From an uncultured Roseovarius sp. (GTDB lineage Bacteria > Pseudomonadota > Alphaproteobacteria > Rhodobacterales > Rhodobacteraceae), in NCBI RefSeq assembly GCF_947259555.1, contig NZ_CAMYMD010000100.1:83361-147360 (forward strand): 64,000 nt of DNA. Direction: 5' to 3'. Below are positions 51,390 to 60,284 of the stretch, one piece after another (positions within the stretch are counted from its first letter, which is position 1; the number at the start of each line of letters is the position of its first letter). Position numbers and translations under genes: made by a program. The notes beneath the pieces were generated by a model. It worked only from the letters and a program-made list of their open reading frames with translations, had not been told where the DNA came from and ran no database searches.

Positions 51390-51560
51390 CAAAAGAGGAG
51401 GTTTTGGCTTGTTGCCGCCATTAAGCGAACGGCAAAAGGTGCCGCGCGGGAGGCGCAAACGGCAGCAACAGGCCATGATCGCCCAGACTGACAGGCTTGT
51501 GACATGATATTTCACACGCGGCGGTTACGTTGCATTTGACGCATCTCGACCGGAGCACCC

Positions 51561-52370
51561 ATGCACCTGATCCCGCTAATTTTGGCCCTGCTGTGGCCCA
51601 CAAATTCACTCGCTGTGTCACCCGAGCAAGCCGTCTGTCATGCCGAAAATCCCTGTCCCCTCGGCGAGCGGTCCTACCACGTCAAGGAACCCGACGACTG
51701 GGATGGCACATCACCTCTGCCCGTGCTGTTGCATTTTCATGGCTGGATGCGGCAGGGTACCCTGATCGTCAAACATGGCCGCATTTCCGGGGCAACACGG
51801 CGTCGCGGCGTGCTTTTGCTGGCCCCCAACGGACAGGGCAAGACCTGGAATTTCTGGACCGACCAAACCGATGATGTCGCATTTGCCGCTGCCGTAATCG
51901 AGGACGCCGCCAAACGCTATCCGATCGACCGCAACCGCATCTTTGTCTCGGGCTATTCTTACGGTTCGGCAATGGCATGGCGCTATGCATGCGAGAACGG
52001 CAATGTTATCGCCGCACTTCTAGCCGTCTCAGGCACCTTGCGCCAATCGGAAATCTGCCCGCAGGCCCCTCAAGACGTGCGTCACGTCCACGGCACCGCC
52101 GATACTGTGATGGACTTCCCGTTCGGTCCTACAGGTCAAACAACGTGGCCCGTCAAACTCTGGCGCGACAGGCTGCGTTGCGACGACGCCGACATCGACA
52201 CAGATACATGGAGCGTTACGAAACACGACATGTTCACGCGCACCACCTGGACGGATTGCGGGAAAGGTCGCGTGACTTTGGATGTCCACAAACGAGGTCA
52301 TTTCATCCCGCGCGGCTGGATTGCCCGGCAACTCGATGAACTGCTGCACCGCACACCGTCCTATCCATGA
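51561..52370 (+). CDS. Secreted alpha/beta hydrolase, PHB-depolymerase/LpqC-like
   Basis: A 269-residue secreted enzyme: N-terminal signal MHLIPLILALLWPTNSLAVS, the oxyanion segment LLHFHGWM, the nucleophile elbow SGYSYGSAMAWR and a catalytic acid/His region in HVHGTAD and KRGHFIP. This pattern fits esterase/feruloyl-esterase D and polyhydroxybutyrate depolymerase-type proteins. Four cysteines (CHAENPC, EICPQ, RCDD, TDCGKG) could form disulfides, consistent with export. It is a stand-alone gene. Confidence 0.75.
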   Translation: MHLIPLILALLWPTNSLAVSPEQAVCHAENPCPLGERSYHVKEPDDWDGTSPLPVLLHFHGWMRQGTLIVKHGRISGATRRRGVLLLAPNGQGKTWNFWTDQTDDVAFAAAVIEDAAKRYPIDRNRIFVSGYSYGSAMAWRYACENGNVIAALLAVSGTLRQSEICPQAPQDVRHVHGTADTVMDFPFGPTGQTTWPVKLWRDRLRCDDADIDTDTWSVTKHDMFTRTTWTDCGKGRVTLDVHKRGHFIPRGWIARQLDELLHRTPSYP

Positions 52371-52453
52371 CACGCCCTGCCAATATATAGGATGACCTAA
52401 CGCCATGAACGTTCTAAGACGCCGGGCATGAACCTGATAGTGATCCCGCCCGC

Positions 52454-54265
52454 ATGACTCGCCCTGACCGTCCCGGCAAATCACCGCTGTTTTCTCCACG
52501 CGACCGCGACAACCTGCGCTGGCTATGGCATCGCTACATGAAAAAGCGCGCGCCCTGGCTTGGGCTTGTCCTGATTATGATCATCATCCAGGGCGTCGTC
52601 TATCAACAGTTCTTGTCGATCACCGAGAACGGCCTCCGCGTGATCTTCGAGAATGGCACAATGCGCGAACTGGCGCTTGTCTGTGTTGCCGTCTTCTTTC
52701 TGTTCGGTATCCGCGCGCTCATGGCGTATCTCGTACCGCGCATCTCGGTATGGGTGAGCAATGGCGCAATCTACGAAATGCGGCGTGACCTGATTTCGCA
52801 TATGATGGAGCTTGATCTGGCCTATTTCGAGCGCACGAAATCCGGCGAGATCATTCAGCGCATTGTCACCCAAACCCAGGGTTTGGGTCATTTCATCGGC
52901 CTCGGTACAGCCAACGCGGTGCGCGACGCGGTCACGGTCGTCATCGTCTCAGGCTACCTTATCTGGAAAAACCCGGTCCTGTTCACGGCCGCTGTATTGG
53001 TGTTGCCTTTCATCATTTGGGTGATGAACTTCGTGTCTGGGCGGGTCAAGATGGTGCAAGCGCAAGCCGAACAAGCCCTTGGTGATTATATGAACGGCAT
53101 CGACGAAACTGTCGGCGGGATGCGCACGGTCAAGATCTCCAGCCAAGAGGCGGTCGAGACCGCGCGTCTCGAAAAGGGCACCGCTGCCATACGAGACCTG
53201 ACGTTACGTGTCCAACGGACACAGGCGCTGGTAATGCCCTCGATCGACCTCAGTTCAGCCTTTGTCTATGTTCTGGTCATCGGTGGCGGGGGCTTCATGG
53301 TTCTTCATCCCGATTTCGACATGGACGGTGCGGGGATCATCACATTTCTGCTTGGCATGGTCCTGGTGTTTGATCCGGCCCGACTTCTCGCTCAGTTTTT
53401 GGGATCTCTGCAATCGCATATCGTGCTTCTCGACCGCGTGCGAGGCCTCTACCTCGAGCAACCAACCATCTTCGACAAACCAAATGCGACGACGAGCGTC
53501 GATACCAGAGGTGATATCGTTCTAGATCACGTGCGGTTTTGCTATTCGGATGACCAGCCCCTGTTCGACGACCTGTCGATCACGTTCAATGGCGGGAACA
53601 TCTCGGCAATCGTTGGGGCCACCGGCTCGGGTAAATCCACCATTCTGTCATTGCTCTCCCGGCTCTACGACGTGCAGGGCGGGCAGATCACTATTGGCGG
53701 CACACGAATTGACAAGCTCACTCTGGCGGCGCTGCGCGGTGCATTCTCCGTGGTCGCCCAAGACATCGTCATCTTCAACAATTCGATCTGGGAGAATATC
53801 CGTTACGTCAATCCAGATGCCAGCGACGCCGATATATGGCGGGCGGCCGAGAGTGCAGAGATCTCGGATCTGATCCGCCGGCGTGGCGACGCGCCTGTCG
53901 GACCGAAAGGGGCGCATCTCTCTGGCGGACAAAAACAGAGGATTGCAATCGCGCGCGCGTTTCTCGCCGATGCCCCGATTTTGCTTTTGGATGAAGCCAC
54001 AAGTGCGCTCGATCAGGCGACTGAAGCACGGATCAAATCAGCCTTGGCTCGCCTGACTGCGGGACGGACCACAATCATGGTCGCGCATCGTCTCTCCTCA
54101 ATAGTGGATGCCGATTGCATCTACGTGCTCGACGCAGGTCGCCTTGTGGAGCAGGGCACTCACAGTGATCTTCTCGCACAAGGCGGATACTATTCCAGCC
54201 TGTACGAAACGCAGGAAAACGTATCCGCGCATCTGGCGCAACTTGATCCCGATGGCACGACATAA
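52454..54265 (+). CDS. ABC exporter, fused permease and ATPase (MsbA-like)
   Basis: A 603-residue half-transporter. Residues 20-320 contain six hydrophobic helices, and residues 345-590 an ATPase with Walker A GATGSGKST, signature LSGGQKQRIAIARAFL, Walker B ILLLDEATSALD and H-loop VAHRLSSI. It would work as a homodimer in the inner membrane, exporting lipid or a small compound. The substrate is unknown. A strong terminator follows the gene. Confidence 0.87.
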   Translation: MTRPDRPGKSPLFSPRDRDNLRWLWHRYMKKRAPWLGLVLIMIIIQGVVYQQFLSITENGLRVIFENGTMRELALVCVAVFFLFGIRALMAYLVPRISVWVSNGAIYEMRRDLISHMMELDLAYFERTKSGEIIQRIVTQTQGLGHFIGLGTANAVRDAVTVVIVSGYLIWKNPVLFTAAVLVLPFIIWVMNFVSGRVKMVQAQAEQALGDYMNGIDETVGGMRTVKISSQEAVETARLEKGTAAIRDLTLRVQRTQALVMPSIDLSSAFVYVLVIGGGGFMVLHPDFDMDGAGIITFLLGMVLVFDPARLLAQFLGSLQSHIVLLDRVRGLYLEQPTIFDKPNATTSVDTRGDIVLDHVRFCYSDDQPLFDDLSITFNGGNISAIVGATGSGKSTILSLLSRLYDVQGGQITIGGTRIDKLTLAALRGAFSVVAQDIVIFNNSIWENIRYVNPDASDADIWRAAESAEISDLIRRRGDAPVGPKGAHLSGGQKQRIAIARAFLADAPILLLDEATSALDQATEARIKSALARLTAGRTTIMVAHRLSSIVDADCIYVLDAGRLVEQGTHSDLLAQGGYYSSLYETQENVSAHLAQLDPDGTT

Positions 54266-54268
54266 AAA

Positions 54269-54290
54269 ACGGGCCCTAAGGCCCGTTTCT
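54269..54290 (+). terminator. Rho-independent terminator after the ABC exporter
   Basis: ACGGGCC at 54269-54275 pairs with GGCCCGT at 54280-54286 around CTAA, followed by TTTCT, and preceded by a run of A that also pairs with the T-run. It can serve both the ABC exporter and the opposite-strand gene ending at 54335. Confidence 0.85.
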
Positions 54291-54334
54291 CAATTTTCAA
54301 CACCAGATGTGCCGACGACAAATCGCCGAGCAGC

Positions 54335-54577
54335 TTAGTTGGTGGATCCTGTCGCTGTCGAGCTATCGTCCGAGGACGACGCAACCGCCGTCACGAAGAT
54401 AATGCCCGTCACTGCGGCGGCAACAGTCGTGCCGGTCACGCCGAGACCGAGACCAGCGCCAGCCCCTTGGGTCGAAACGAACGGATCGGTGTTGACCTCT
54501 GCGTCCTGAGCAAAGGCAGGAGCAGCAGTAGACAAAGCCAGAGCGGAAGCTGCGGCAATCATGGAAATCTTTTTCAT
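54335..54577 (-). CDS. Small exported Gly/Ala/Ser-rich protein, YjbE-like
   Basis: An 80-residue protein with a clear signal peptide, MKKISMIAAASALALSTAAPAFA, and a mature part rich in Gly, Ala, Thr, Ser and Val that ends SSSDDSSTATGSTN. The layout resembles YjbE of E. coli, an exopolysaccharide-linked small protein, but sequence identity is low. The ATG at 54577 is chosen over one at 54604 because it starts exactly at the signal. Also possible: a lipoprotein-free secreted repeat protein of unknown role. Confidence 0.55.
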   Translation of the reverse strand: MKKISMIAAASALALSTAAPAFAQDAEVNTDPFVSTQGAGAGLGLGVTGTTVAAAVTGIIFVTAVASSSDDSSTATGSTN

Positions 54578-54724
54578 AACATTCTCCAAGTCGTGATAGA
54601 CCATAACATCCCATTCGGGATTACCATTTGTATGCCATACCTCTCATTGCAATGGAACAGATAATTGCAGCAAACCCGCAATCGGCTAGTAGCCGCGCAT
54701 TTTTGCAACGGCCTGACCGATAAT

Positions 54725-55603
54725 TCAGCAACCCCACGCGCGGATGGCCGCGATTTCAGCCTCATATGCGGAACCAACGGAGGCCTCATTGCGTGTTTGG
54801 ATCCACGTGCAATATGCTGCCATACGCCAATGATACCAAGGAGCAAGTAACAGATATCTCTCAATTATTTCCAGATCAGGATATCCCGAAATAAAACTCT
54901 GACGCTCATTTTCAGACAAGCGCACGCCTCGATACGCCATTTGCATCGCGGGCGAAAGAAATATGGACAGATCTTCGCACGGATCGCCTATCGCGGGGCA
55001 TTGCCAGTCAATCAAATACCAGTCATCGCCCGATCCGATAATATTCCCCGGCACCGGATCGCCGTGCAAGAGGCAGGATCTGCCCGATGGCGGAATCGAT
55101 CCACCCGGCTTGAGGTGCCAGACAGCACGCGCCCGCGCTGGCGGGCAGTGCGAGAGAATCAATCTGGTCTGCTGTTCTATTGCGTGGCTGCCATCGGGAG
55201 CACGCCGCAGAGACAGCGGCGCGTCGAGCGCGTGAACGCGGTCCAACAATCCCGCGACCGATGCAGGGCCGCCTTGCCACATCTTGCCTGCAACGTGTTC
55301 ATAAACGATGCAATATCCCGCCTTTGTCTGGAAATGGTCCAAAAGGACGGGGGCGAGCTTGCGCCCTGCGAGATGCTCGAGTGCCAGCACTTCCGAATTG
55401 GGGTCGTTTGGGAACATCGGATTGAGGCCGCATGGACCAAACAATTTGATAACGATTGACCCCGCTTCCGAGTTTACCCGCCAACTGCGATTCGTTCTCC
55501 CGCCTGCAAGGCTGGTCCAATGCGCATCAAGGGCAACGAACCCGCGCAGCTCCAGCGTCTGTGCGAGGGTCATTTCGACATCCGTTGCCGGTCCGGGCAG
55601 CAT
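54725..55603 (-). CDS. Phosphotransferase of the choline kinase/APH fold
   Basis: A protein of about 292 residues of the aminoglycoside phosphotransferase/choline kinase superfamily: catalytic loop LLHGDPVPGNII and metal-binding YLIDWQCPAIGDPCEDL are intact, with a kinase-like N-terminus (AGGRTNRSWRVNSEAGSIVIKLFG). The substrate is likely a choline-like or aminoglycoside-like alcohol but cannot be read. The start is unsure; ATGs at 55573, 55603 and 55633 are all possible and none has a strong ribosome site. It lies alone next to flagellar genes, which is probably coincidence. Confidence 0.75.
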   Translation of the reverse strand: MLPGPATDVEMTLAQTLELRGFVALDAHWTSLAGGRTNRSWRVNSEAGSIVIKLFGPCGLNPMFPNDPNSEVLALEHLAGRKLAPVLLDHFQTKAGYCIVYEHVAGKMWQGGPASVAGLLDRVHALDAPLSLRRAPDGSHAIEQQTRLILSHCPPARARAVWHLKPGGSIPPSGRSCLLHGDPVPGNIIGSGDDWYLIDWQCPAIGDPCEDLSIFLSPAMQMAYRGVRLSENERQSFISGYPDLEIIERYLLLAPWYHWRMAAYCTWIQTRNEASVGSAYEAEIAAIRAWGC

Positions 55604-55685
55604 TGCAGGTGACCTAACGCTTGGAAAATACAACCGAACGCTATTGTGCTTTCACGATCGCGGCAAGGACAGGTTACTCTCGCAC

Positions 55686-56366
55686 CTAGCGCAGCCCCAC
55701 CACTTGGGAGGCAAGGATTCGCTGCCCGTTTTCAAGGACCAAACGTGTTTCTTCTCCATCAAACTGCGCCTCTGCAATCAAGGCCACCTGTTGCACGGCA
55801 TGTCGCGCGACAGTTTCACCTCCGACGATAGAATGCACTTCGAGGTCATACACTCCATCTTCTATCGGAAGCCCGGCCGGATCCTGACCGATCCATTCGA
55901 CCTTTCCTGAGACGGCTGGAATCGATTGACGGTTCACCACAATTCCCTGCGCATTTGTCGCCACGATTTCAGCGGCCTGAGCTTGTGCAGCGACCGTCGT
56001 GGAGAGTGTGACCGGCTGGCCATCAAAGATCACAGGATCTTCTGTGACCGCTTGCATGCCAATCCACCCAGATACTTGACCAAGACCAAGCGCACCCAAA
56101 CGCGCGCCAAGATCCGTCAACAGATCATTGGTCAAAACCTGCTGTTCCACTGTCGAGAATGTTGCAAGCTGCACGGCGAAATCGGAGGACTCAACCGGAT
56201 TGAGCGGATCCTGATTTCGCATCTGGGTCGTCAGCATCTTCAAAAATGTCTCGAAATCCGCGCTCAAGGCAGTGGCATTGCTTGCGTCCACCGCTTCTGC
56301 CGCCCCCGGGCCCGGACTTTGGACCGCGCCCTGCTGGGTATTTTGCGTCGCTGACAACAAATCCAT
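55686..56366 (-). CDS. flgD: Flagellar hook assembly protein FlgD
   Basis: A 226-residue hook-cap protein. The conserved N-terminal region is FETFLKMLTTQMRNQDPLNPVESSDFAVQLATFSTVEQQV (about residues 39-77), followed by the Ig-like hook-binding domain. It caps growing hooks while FliK measures their length. It lies directly downstream of fliK on the same strand, with 11 bases between the two. Confidence 0.92.
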   Translation of the reverse strand: MDLLSATQNTQQGAVQSPGPGAAEAVDASNATALSADFETFLKMLTTQMRNQDPLNPVESSDFAVQLATFSTVEQQVLTNDLLTDLGARLGALGLGQVSGWIGMQAVTEDPVIFDGQPVTLSTTVAAQAQAAEIVATNAQGIVVNRQSIPAVSGKVEWIGQDPAGLPIEDGVYDLEVHSIVGGETVARHAVQQVALIAEAQFDGEETRLVLENGQRILASQVVGLR

Positions 56367-56377
56367 TCCACTCTCCT

Positions 56378-58042
56378 TTAAATCAAAACATCCAACCGGT
56401 CGCCGAGCGTCACTCGCAGGTGATCAAGAGCTTTCGGGTTCGGCGCGACATCGACTGCCTCACCCGGTGCATGCTCTCTCTGCGGCGCGCCTTGCGGATG
56501 TCCTCCGAAATCGTGCTGCGCACTCTGACCTTCCTGTGAGAAAGTGAATTGTGCATGCTCGTACCCGACCTCATGCAGCGCACGTTCCAACACCTCCGCG
56601 TGCCTCCGCATGAGGTCAAGGGTTTCGGGCCGCTCCGCGAGCAGATTGACAGTAATCTGACCGTCGTTGGACGTGAGCCTCATCTGCACTTTGCCGAGTT
56701 CGCTTGGCGCGAGACTCAGTTCTATTGATCGGCCGCCAACGCCAGACCTGCTCACGCTCGCCACGACTTGGCGAGCAATGACCTGCGGCAATTCAGGACG
56801 AGTATAGACGATACCGACCGGCAGGTTTGATCCGTTAACGGAATGAGCGGCGCTACGCACATCCGCAAACGGCCTACCCTCTATTTCTTTTCGCAAGAGA
56901 TCGGCACTGGGGGCCGCCAAAAATGTGTCCGGTTCCGGCAGCGCATTGCCGGGCACAGGCACGACCCTAAAAAGCCCATCGTCTCGCACAATGGTCGATG
57001 CCGCTACAGACGTCTCGGGAGCTGAATTCATGTGCGAACCCTCCGATCGGCCAAAGGTGCTCAGCCGGGCTGGCAACTCAGACTTCGAATTGGTCAGCGT
57101 CTGGCCCACGTTGACCGCTTCCGGTTGCCACAGGACCGGGGCGGTTGCTTGGGTAGGGGGGGTAATTCTATCCGGTTTTTTTCCCGTGTGGACATTGACC
57201 TCTGCTGTCGGCAATTGATACCCGCTGCTGAATGACTTGCTCTGCGGACCTGGCGGCGACTGCTGTGCTGCCAAGATCCGGGCCGCACTCTTTTCAAGAC
57301 CGGTACGTCCTGCGAACTCGCTATCTTGAGGAAGGGGCAGGTACGAGCCTGTGCGTCGGGATGTGATACGGGCTGTGTCATTGGGCCGATAAGTCAGATC
57401 GCGGCCGACGGCTGGCCCGCTTACAAGACTGCCTTCGGATCGGCTCTCCACCTTTGAGGAATCTGTTCCCGATTCCCGCAGCAGTGAGCCATCGGCCCCT
57501 GCTGCGGTCCCGGTATTTTTTTCATCGTCCACGCCAGACAGGACCGCGCCGTTCGATACTGACTTGTTTTCAAATGCGTCCCGCAGAGAATCAAACGAGA
57601 AACTGGCGGCGGCAGCCGTCCGCTTCACGGTCAAGGGATGTTCCCGTCGGACAGTGTTATCCGTGCCAGGCAAAAGGGCGATTTGCCGCGTTTCTGGATG
57701 CTCACGCATTGGCTCCGCCGCCACCAAGGCTTTTTCAGATCCTGTCTGCAGCGCATTGGACCCATTCTCCAACAGCGTACCCCCCTCCTCCGACCTGTCG
57801 GGCCGGTCCTCCACGTCGCGCGACGTCTCAGAATCGCGTTCTTGCTCGACGGCAGATTCTGCCTGTCCTTGATCGGTCCCCAGCACGTCCAGTCGTGCCT
57901 GGCCTTTGAAAAACACTCTTTCAAAAACCCTCGCCCGGACGTCGGTGACAGTCTTCCCGTCATCGGGTGGGGGCGTATGCGCCCTCGGCGCTGCAACGCC
58001 CATTCCTAACGAAACTTGATCTGTCATCGGTTGAGATGTCAT
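56378..58042 (-). CDS. fliK: Flagellar hook-length control protein FliK
   Basis: A 554-residue protein. The long N-terminal region (residues 1-400) is low-complexity and charged, as needed for a molecular ruler. The C-terminal Flg_hook domain reads IELSLAPSELGKVQMRLTSNDGQITVNLLAERPETLDLMRRHAEVLERALHEVGY. Its ATG at 58042 follows GAGAGGG. Upstream, on the opposite strand, lies the CheL gene, so a bidirectional flagellar promoter lies in 58043-58154. Confidence 0.9.
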   Translation of the reverse strand: MTSQPMTDQVSLGMGVAAPRAHTPPPDDGKTVTDVRARVFERVFFKGQARLDVLGTDQGQAESAVEQERDSETSRDVEDRPDRSEEGGTLLENGSNALQTGSEKALVAAEPMREHPETRQIALLPGTDNTVRREHPLTVKRTAAAASFSFDSLRDAFENKSVSNGAVLSGVDDEKNTGTAAGADGSLLRESGTDSSKVESRSEGSLVSGPAVGRDLTYRPNDTARITSRRTGSYLPLPQDSEFAGRTGLEKSAARILAAQQSPPGPQSKSFSSGYQLPTAEVNVHTGKKPDRITPPTQATAPVLWQPEAVNVGQTLTNSKSELPARLSTFGRSEGSHMNSAPETSVAASTIVRDDGLFRVVPVPGNALPEPDTFLAAPSADLLRKEIEGRPFADVRSAAHSVNGSNLPVGIVYTRPELPQVIARQVVASVSRSGVGGRSIELSLAPSELGKVQMRLTSNDGQITVNLLAERPETLDLMRRHAEVLERALHEVGYEHAQFTFSQEGQSAQHDFGGHPQGAPQREHAPGEAVDVAPNPKALDHLRVTLGDRLDVLI

Positions 58043-58154
58043 GAACCCTCTCAGGACCTGTACTCCATGTGCCTAGCATTACAAAATTCGGTTACTGCTT
58101 CTTTACCGATTTCAGTTCTGATGGAATTTAGTCTGATCAATTTGAGGAAGTAAA

Positions 58155-58439
58155 ATGACCGGTTCCATATCCTCCATGACTTTGAAGGGCATTGCTGAAA
58201 CGCCCGATATACGCGCGATGCGCAACGTGGCCGAGAAGCTGGAGGCCAGCTTTCTGGCGGAGATGCTGAAATACGGAGGCCTCGGCACACAGGAAAACAG
58301 TTTGACTGAAAGCACCAGCGAATCACAGTTCGCCTCATTTCATCGCGACGCACTTGCAAGGGAGATGGTCAGCAGCGGCGGGATCGGTTTGGCAGAAGTT
58401 TTTTTTAGGTCGTTGATGGAACGCTCACATGACATATGA
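58155..58439 (+). CDS. Rod-binding protein, CheL/FlgJ N-terminal type
   Basis: A 94-residue protein of the FlgJ N-terminal (rod-binding) family known as CheL in Caulobacter. The conserved piece is LEASFLAEMLKYGGLG and ESQFASFHRDALAREMVSSGGIGLAEVFFRSL. Unlike enterobacterial FlgJ it has no muramidase domain. It overlaps the next gene by 11 bases. Confidence 0.88.
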   Translation: MTGSISSMTLKGIAETPDIRAMRNVAEKLEASFLAEMLKYGGLGTQENSLTESTSESQFASFHRDALAREMVSSGGIGLAEVFFRSLMERSHDI

Positions 58440-58788
58440 GCGAGAAAATCAGATCATCGACCGACTGGACATACTTCTGGAGCGTGAACGACAGTCTCTT
58501 CTCTCCGGAGACCTCTCTGACATCGAGAATCTTGTGAACCAAAAAGAGCGACTGATAGACATGTTGAACGCTCTTGTGATCGACGAGACCAGCGCTTTGC
58601 AATCGCTTCAGAGAAAACTGACGCGCAATCAGTCGTTACTTGATGGTACGCTGCAAGGCATAAGGACAGCCGCCGCGCGCCTAGCTGCGCATCGGCGTCT
58701 CAAACGATCGATGACCACCTATGACCAAAATGGCCGCAAGCTTTCGATTACACCGGAAACACCGCGAAACGTAGAAAAGCGTGCGTGA
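58429..58788 (+). CDS. FlgN-like flagellar chaperone
   Basis: A 119-residue, almost fully helical protein (LDILLERERQSLLSGDLSDIENLVNQKERLIDMLNALVIDETSALQSLQRKLTRNQSLLDGTLQGIRTAAARL) that matches the FlgN-type export chaperone profile for hook-filament junction proteins. The match is by length, helical content and position, not by strong motifs. It overlaps the CheL gene and so is co-translated with it. Confidence 0.7.
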   Translation: MTYERENQIIDRLDILLERERQSLLSGDLSDIENLVNQKERLIDMLNALVIDETSALQSLQRKLTRNQSLLDGTLQGIRTAAARLAAHRRLKRSMTTYDQNGRKLSITPETPRNVEKRA

Positions 58789-58933
58789 TGGCGTTTTATT
58801 AAAAATGAAGTTTTTCAAAGGTTTGACTTAGTAATCCGTTAGCACATTCGTGGCAGTCTCCAACATGCATCCGGCTATGGATGGCGCAGTGGGACACAGT
58901 CTAGACCCTGCAAATGTCAGAACGACAGCAACG

Positions 58934-58980
58934 CCGTCCCAGCATCGCTGGAACGGAATGTGAAATGGCGAAAAACGCCA
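58934..58980 (+). promoter_or_regulatory. Two hairpins in the flagellin 5' leader
   Basis: CCGT-C-CCAGC at 58934-58943 pairs with GCTGG-A-ACGG at 58947-58956 around ATC with one mismatch, and TGGCG at 58966-58970 pairs with CGCCA at 58976-58980 around AAAAA. They lie 20 bases before the flagellin start. FlbT in Caulobacter binds a stem-loop in the flagellin leader to destabilise the mRNA, and flbT is three genes away here, so this is a plausible site. Confidence 0.5.
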
Positions 58981-58999
58981 AGTATCAAAGGATTATGCT

Positions 59000-59830
59000 A
59001 TGTCCAGCATTCTGACAAACAACAGCGCAATGGTTGCCCTGCAAACACTGCAATCGGTCAATTCGAACCTCGCAAAAACGCAGGACATGATCTCGACCGG
59101 CAAGGCAATCGCAACGGCAAAGGACAATTCTGCCATTTTCGCGATCTCGAAGGTCATGGAATCGGATGTCAGCGGCTTCAAGGCCGTGTCCGACGCCCTG
59201 TCACTGGGAGAATCGACCGTCGCAGTCGCGTCCGCAGGTGCAGAACAGATCACCAATATTCTCAATGACATCAAGGAAAAGGTTGTGGCCGCGACCGCTG
59301 AAAACGTCGACAACGCGAAAATTCAGACAGACGTCGACGAACTGGTCAATCAGGTCAACTCGATCATCGGAGCCTCGCAATTCAACGGTGCAAACCTTCT
59401 CAATACTGCTGGGAACACGGGCATCACGGTCTTGTCCTCCCTCGACCGCGCAGGTGGTGGCGCAGTCACCGCGACGAATATCACGGTAGCTTCCGTTGAT
59501 TTTGAGGCCAATCTCGATCTGAGCGATATCGACGTCTCGACAAGCGCAGCAGCCGACACTTCGCTCGCGCTGATCGAGGCGCATATTCAGACGGCAGTCG
59601 ACGGGGCTGCGGCACTCGGCGCGTCGGCCAGGCGCATCGAAGATCAGAACGATTTTGTAAGTAAGGTCACCGACGCCATGAAATCCGGGATCGGCTCCTT
59701 GGTCGACGCGGACATGGAGGAAGCGTCCGCGCGGCTCCAGGCGCTCCAGGTTCAGCAGCAGTTGGCAACGCAATCCCTATCGATCGCCAATCAGGCACCA
59801 CAAGCCATTCTTTCTCTGTTCCGGAACTAA
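59000..59830 (+). CDS. fliC: Flagellin
   Basis: A 276-residue filament protein, short for a flagellin. Conserved D0/D1 ends are present: MSSILTNNSAMVALQTLQSVNSNLAKTQDMISTGKAIATAKDNSAIFAISKVMESDVSGFKAVSDALSLGESTVAVASAGAEQITNILNDIKEKVV and the C-terminal MEEASARLQALQVQQQLATQSLSIANQAPQAILSLFRN. The centre (about residues 140-195) is short, so there is hardly any exposed D2/D3 domain. The ATG follows AAAGGA. Secreted by the flagellar type III system without a signal peptide. Confidence 0.95.
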   Translation: MSSILTNNSAMVALQTLQSVNSNLAKTQDMISTGKAIATAKDNSAIFAISKVMESDVSGFKAVSDALSLGESTVAVASAGAEQITNILNDIKEKVVAATAENVDNAKIQTDVDELVNQVNSIIGASQFNGANLLNTAGNTGITVLSSLDRAGGGAVTATNITVASVDFEANLDLSDIDVSTSAAADTSLALIEAHIQTAVDGAAALGASARRIEDQNDFVSKVTDAMKSGIGSLVDADMEEASARLQALQVQQQLATQSLSIANQAPQAILSLFRN

Positions 59831-59838
59831 GCGACAAA

Positions 59839-59861
59839 GGGGGTGGCCTACGGGCACCCCC
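59839..59861 (+). terminator. Stem-loop after the flagellin gene
   Basis: GGGGGTG at 59839-59845 pairs with CACCCCC at 59855-59861 around a 9-base loop, 8 bases after the stop. There is no T-run. It may partly stop or stabilise the flagellin transcript so that flaF-flbT are expressed less. Confidence 0.55.
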
Positions 59862-59906
59862 GGACCCGCTCAGCAGAAAATTTCGGGAATTTAGAAAGGA
59901 CATGAC

Positions 59907-60284
59907 GTGAACGCGACGTTACTGGCGCAAAACGCCTACCGCACTCAAGCCCAGACCATCCGCACCGAACGCGGTTTAGAATATGACGCAATTGCAAGAA
60001 TAACGCACAATCTATGCATGGCGGCTCGGGACGGACGCGACAATATGATCGCAGTCGCTAGAGCAATACATGACAATCGACGCCTTTGGACGATCCTCGC
60101 GACGGATGTGGCAGATCCGGAGAATCCGCTCCCGAACGCGCTCCGCGCGCAAATTATCTATCTGGCGGAGTATACACATCATCACAGTTCAAAAGTTTTA
60201 AGAGACGCGGCGCCGATCGCCCCCCTTATCGAGGTCAATACCGCGATAATGCGTGGCTTGGGAGAAAGGCGAAGCACGTCATGA
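59907..60284 (+). CDS. flaF: Flagellar biosynthesis regulator FlaF
   Basis: A 125-residue protein with the FlaF pattern NAYRTQAQTIRTERGLEYDAIARITHNLCMAARD and NRRLWTILATDVADPENPLPNALRAQIIYLAEYTHHHSSKVL. In alphaproteobacteria FlaF promotes flagellin translation or secretion. Coupled to flbT by an ATGA overlap. Confidence 0.92.
   Translation: MNATLLAQNAYRTQAQTIRTERGLEYDAIARITHNLCMAARDGRDNMIAVARAIHDNRRLWTILATDVADPENPLPNALRAQIIYLAEYTHHHSSKVLRDAAPIAPLIEVNTAIMRGLGERRSTS

Noticed and set aside
58848..58870. Possible sigma-54 promoter before the flagellin gene (TGGCAG followed by ATGC)
   Set aside because: The spacing between the GG and GC elements is too long for a -24/-12 promoter.
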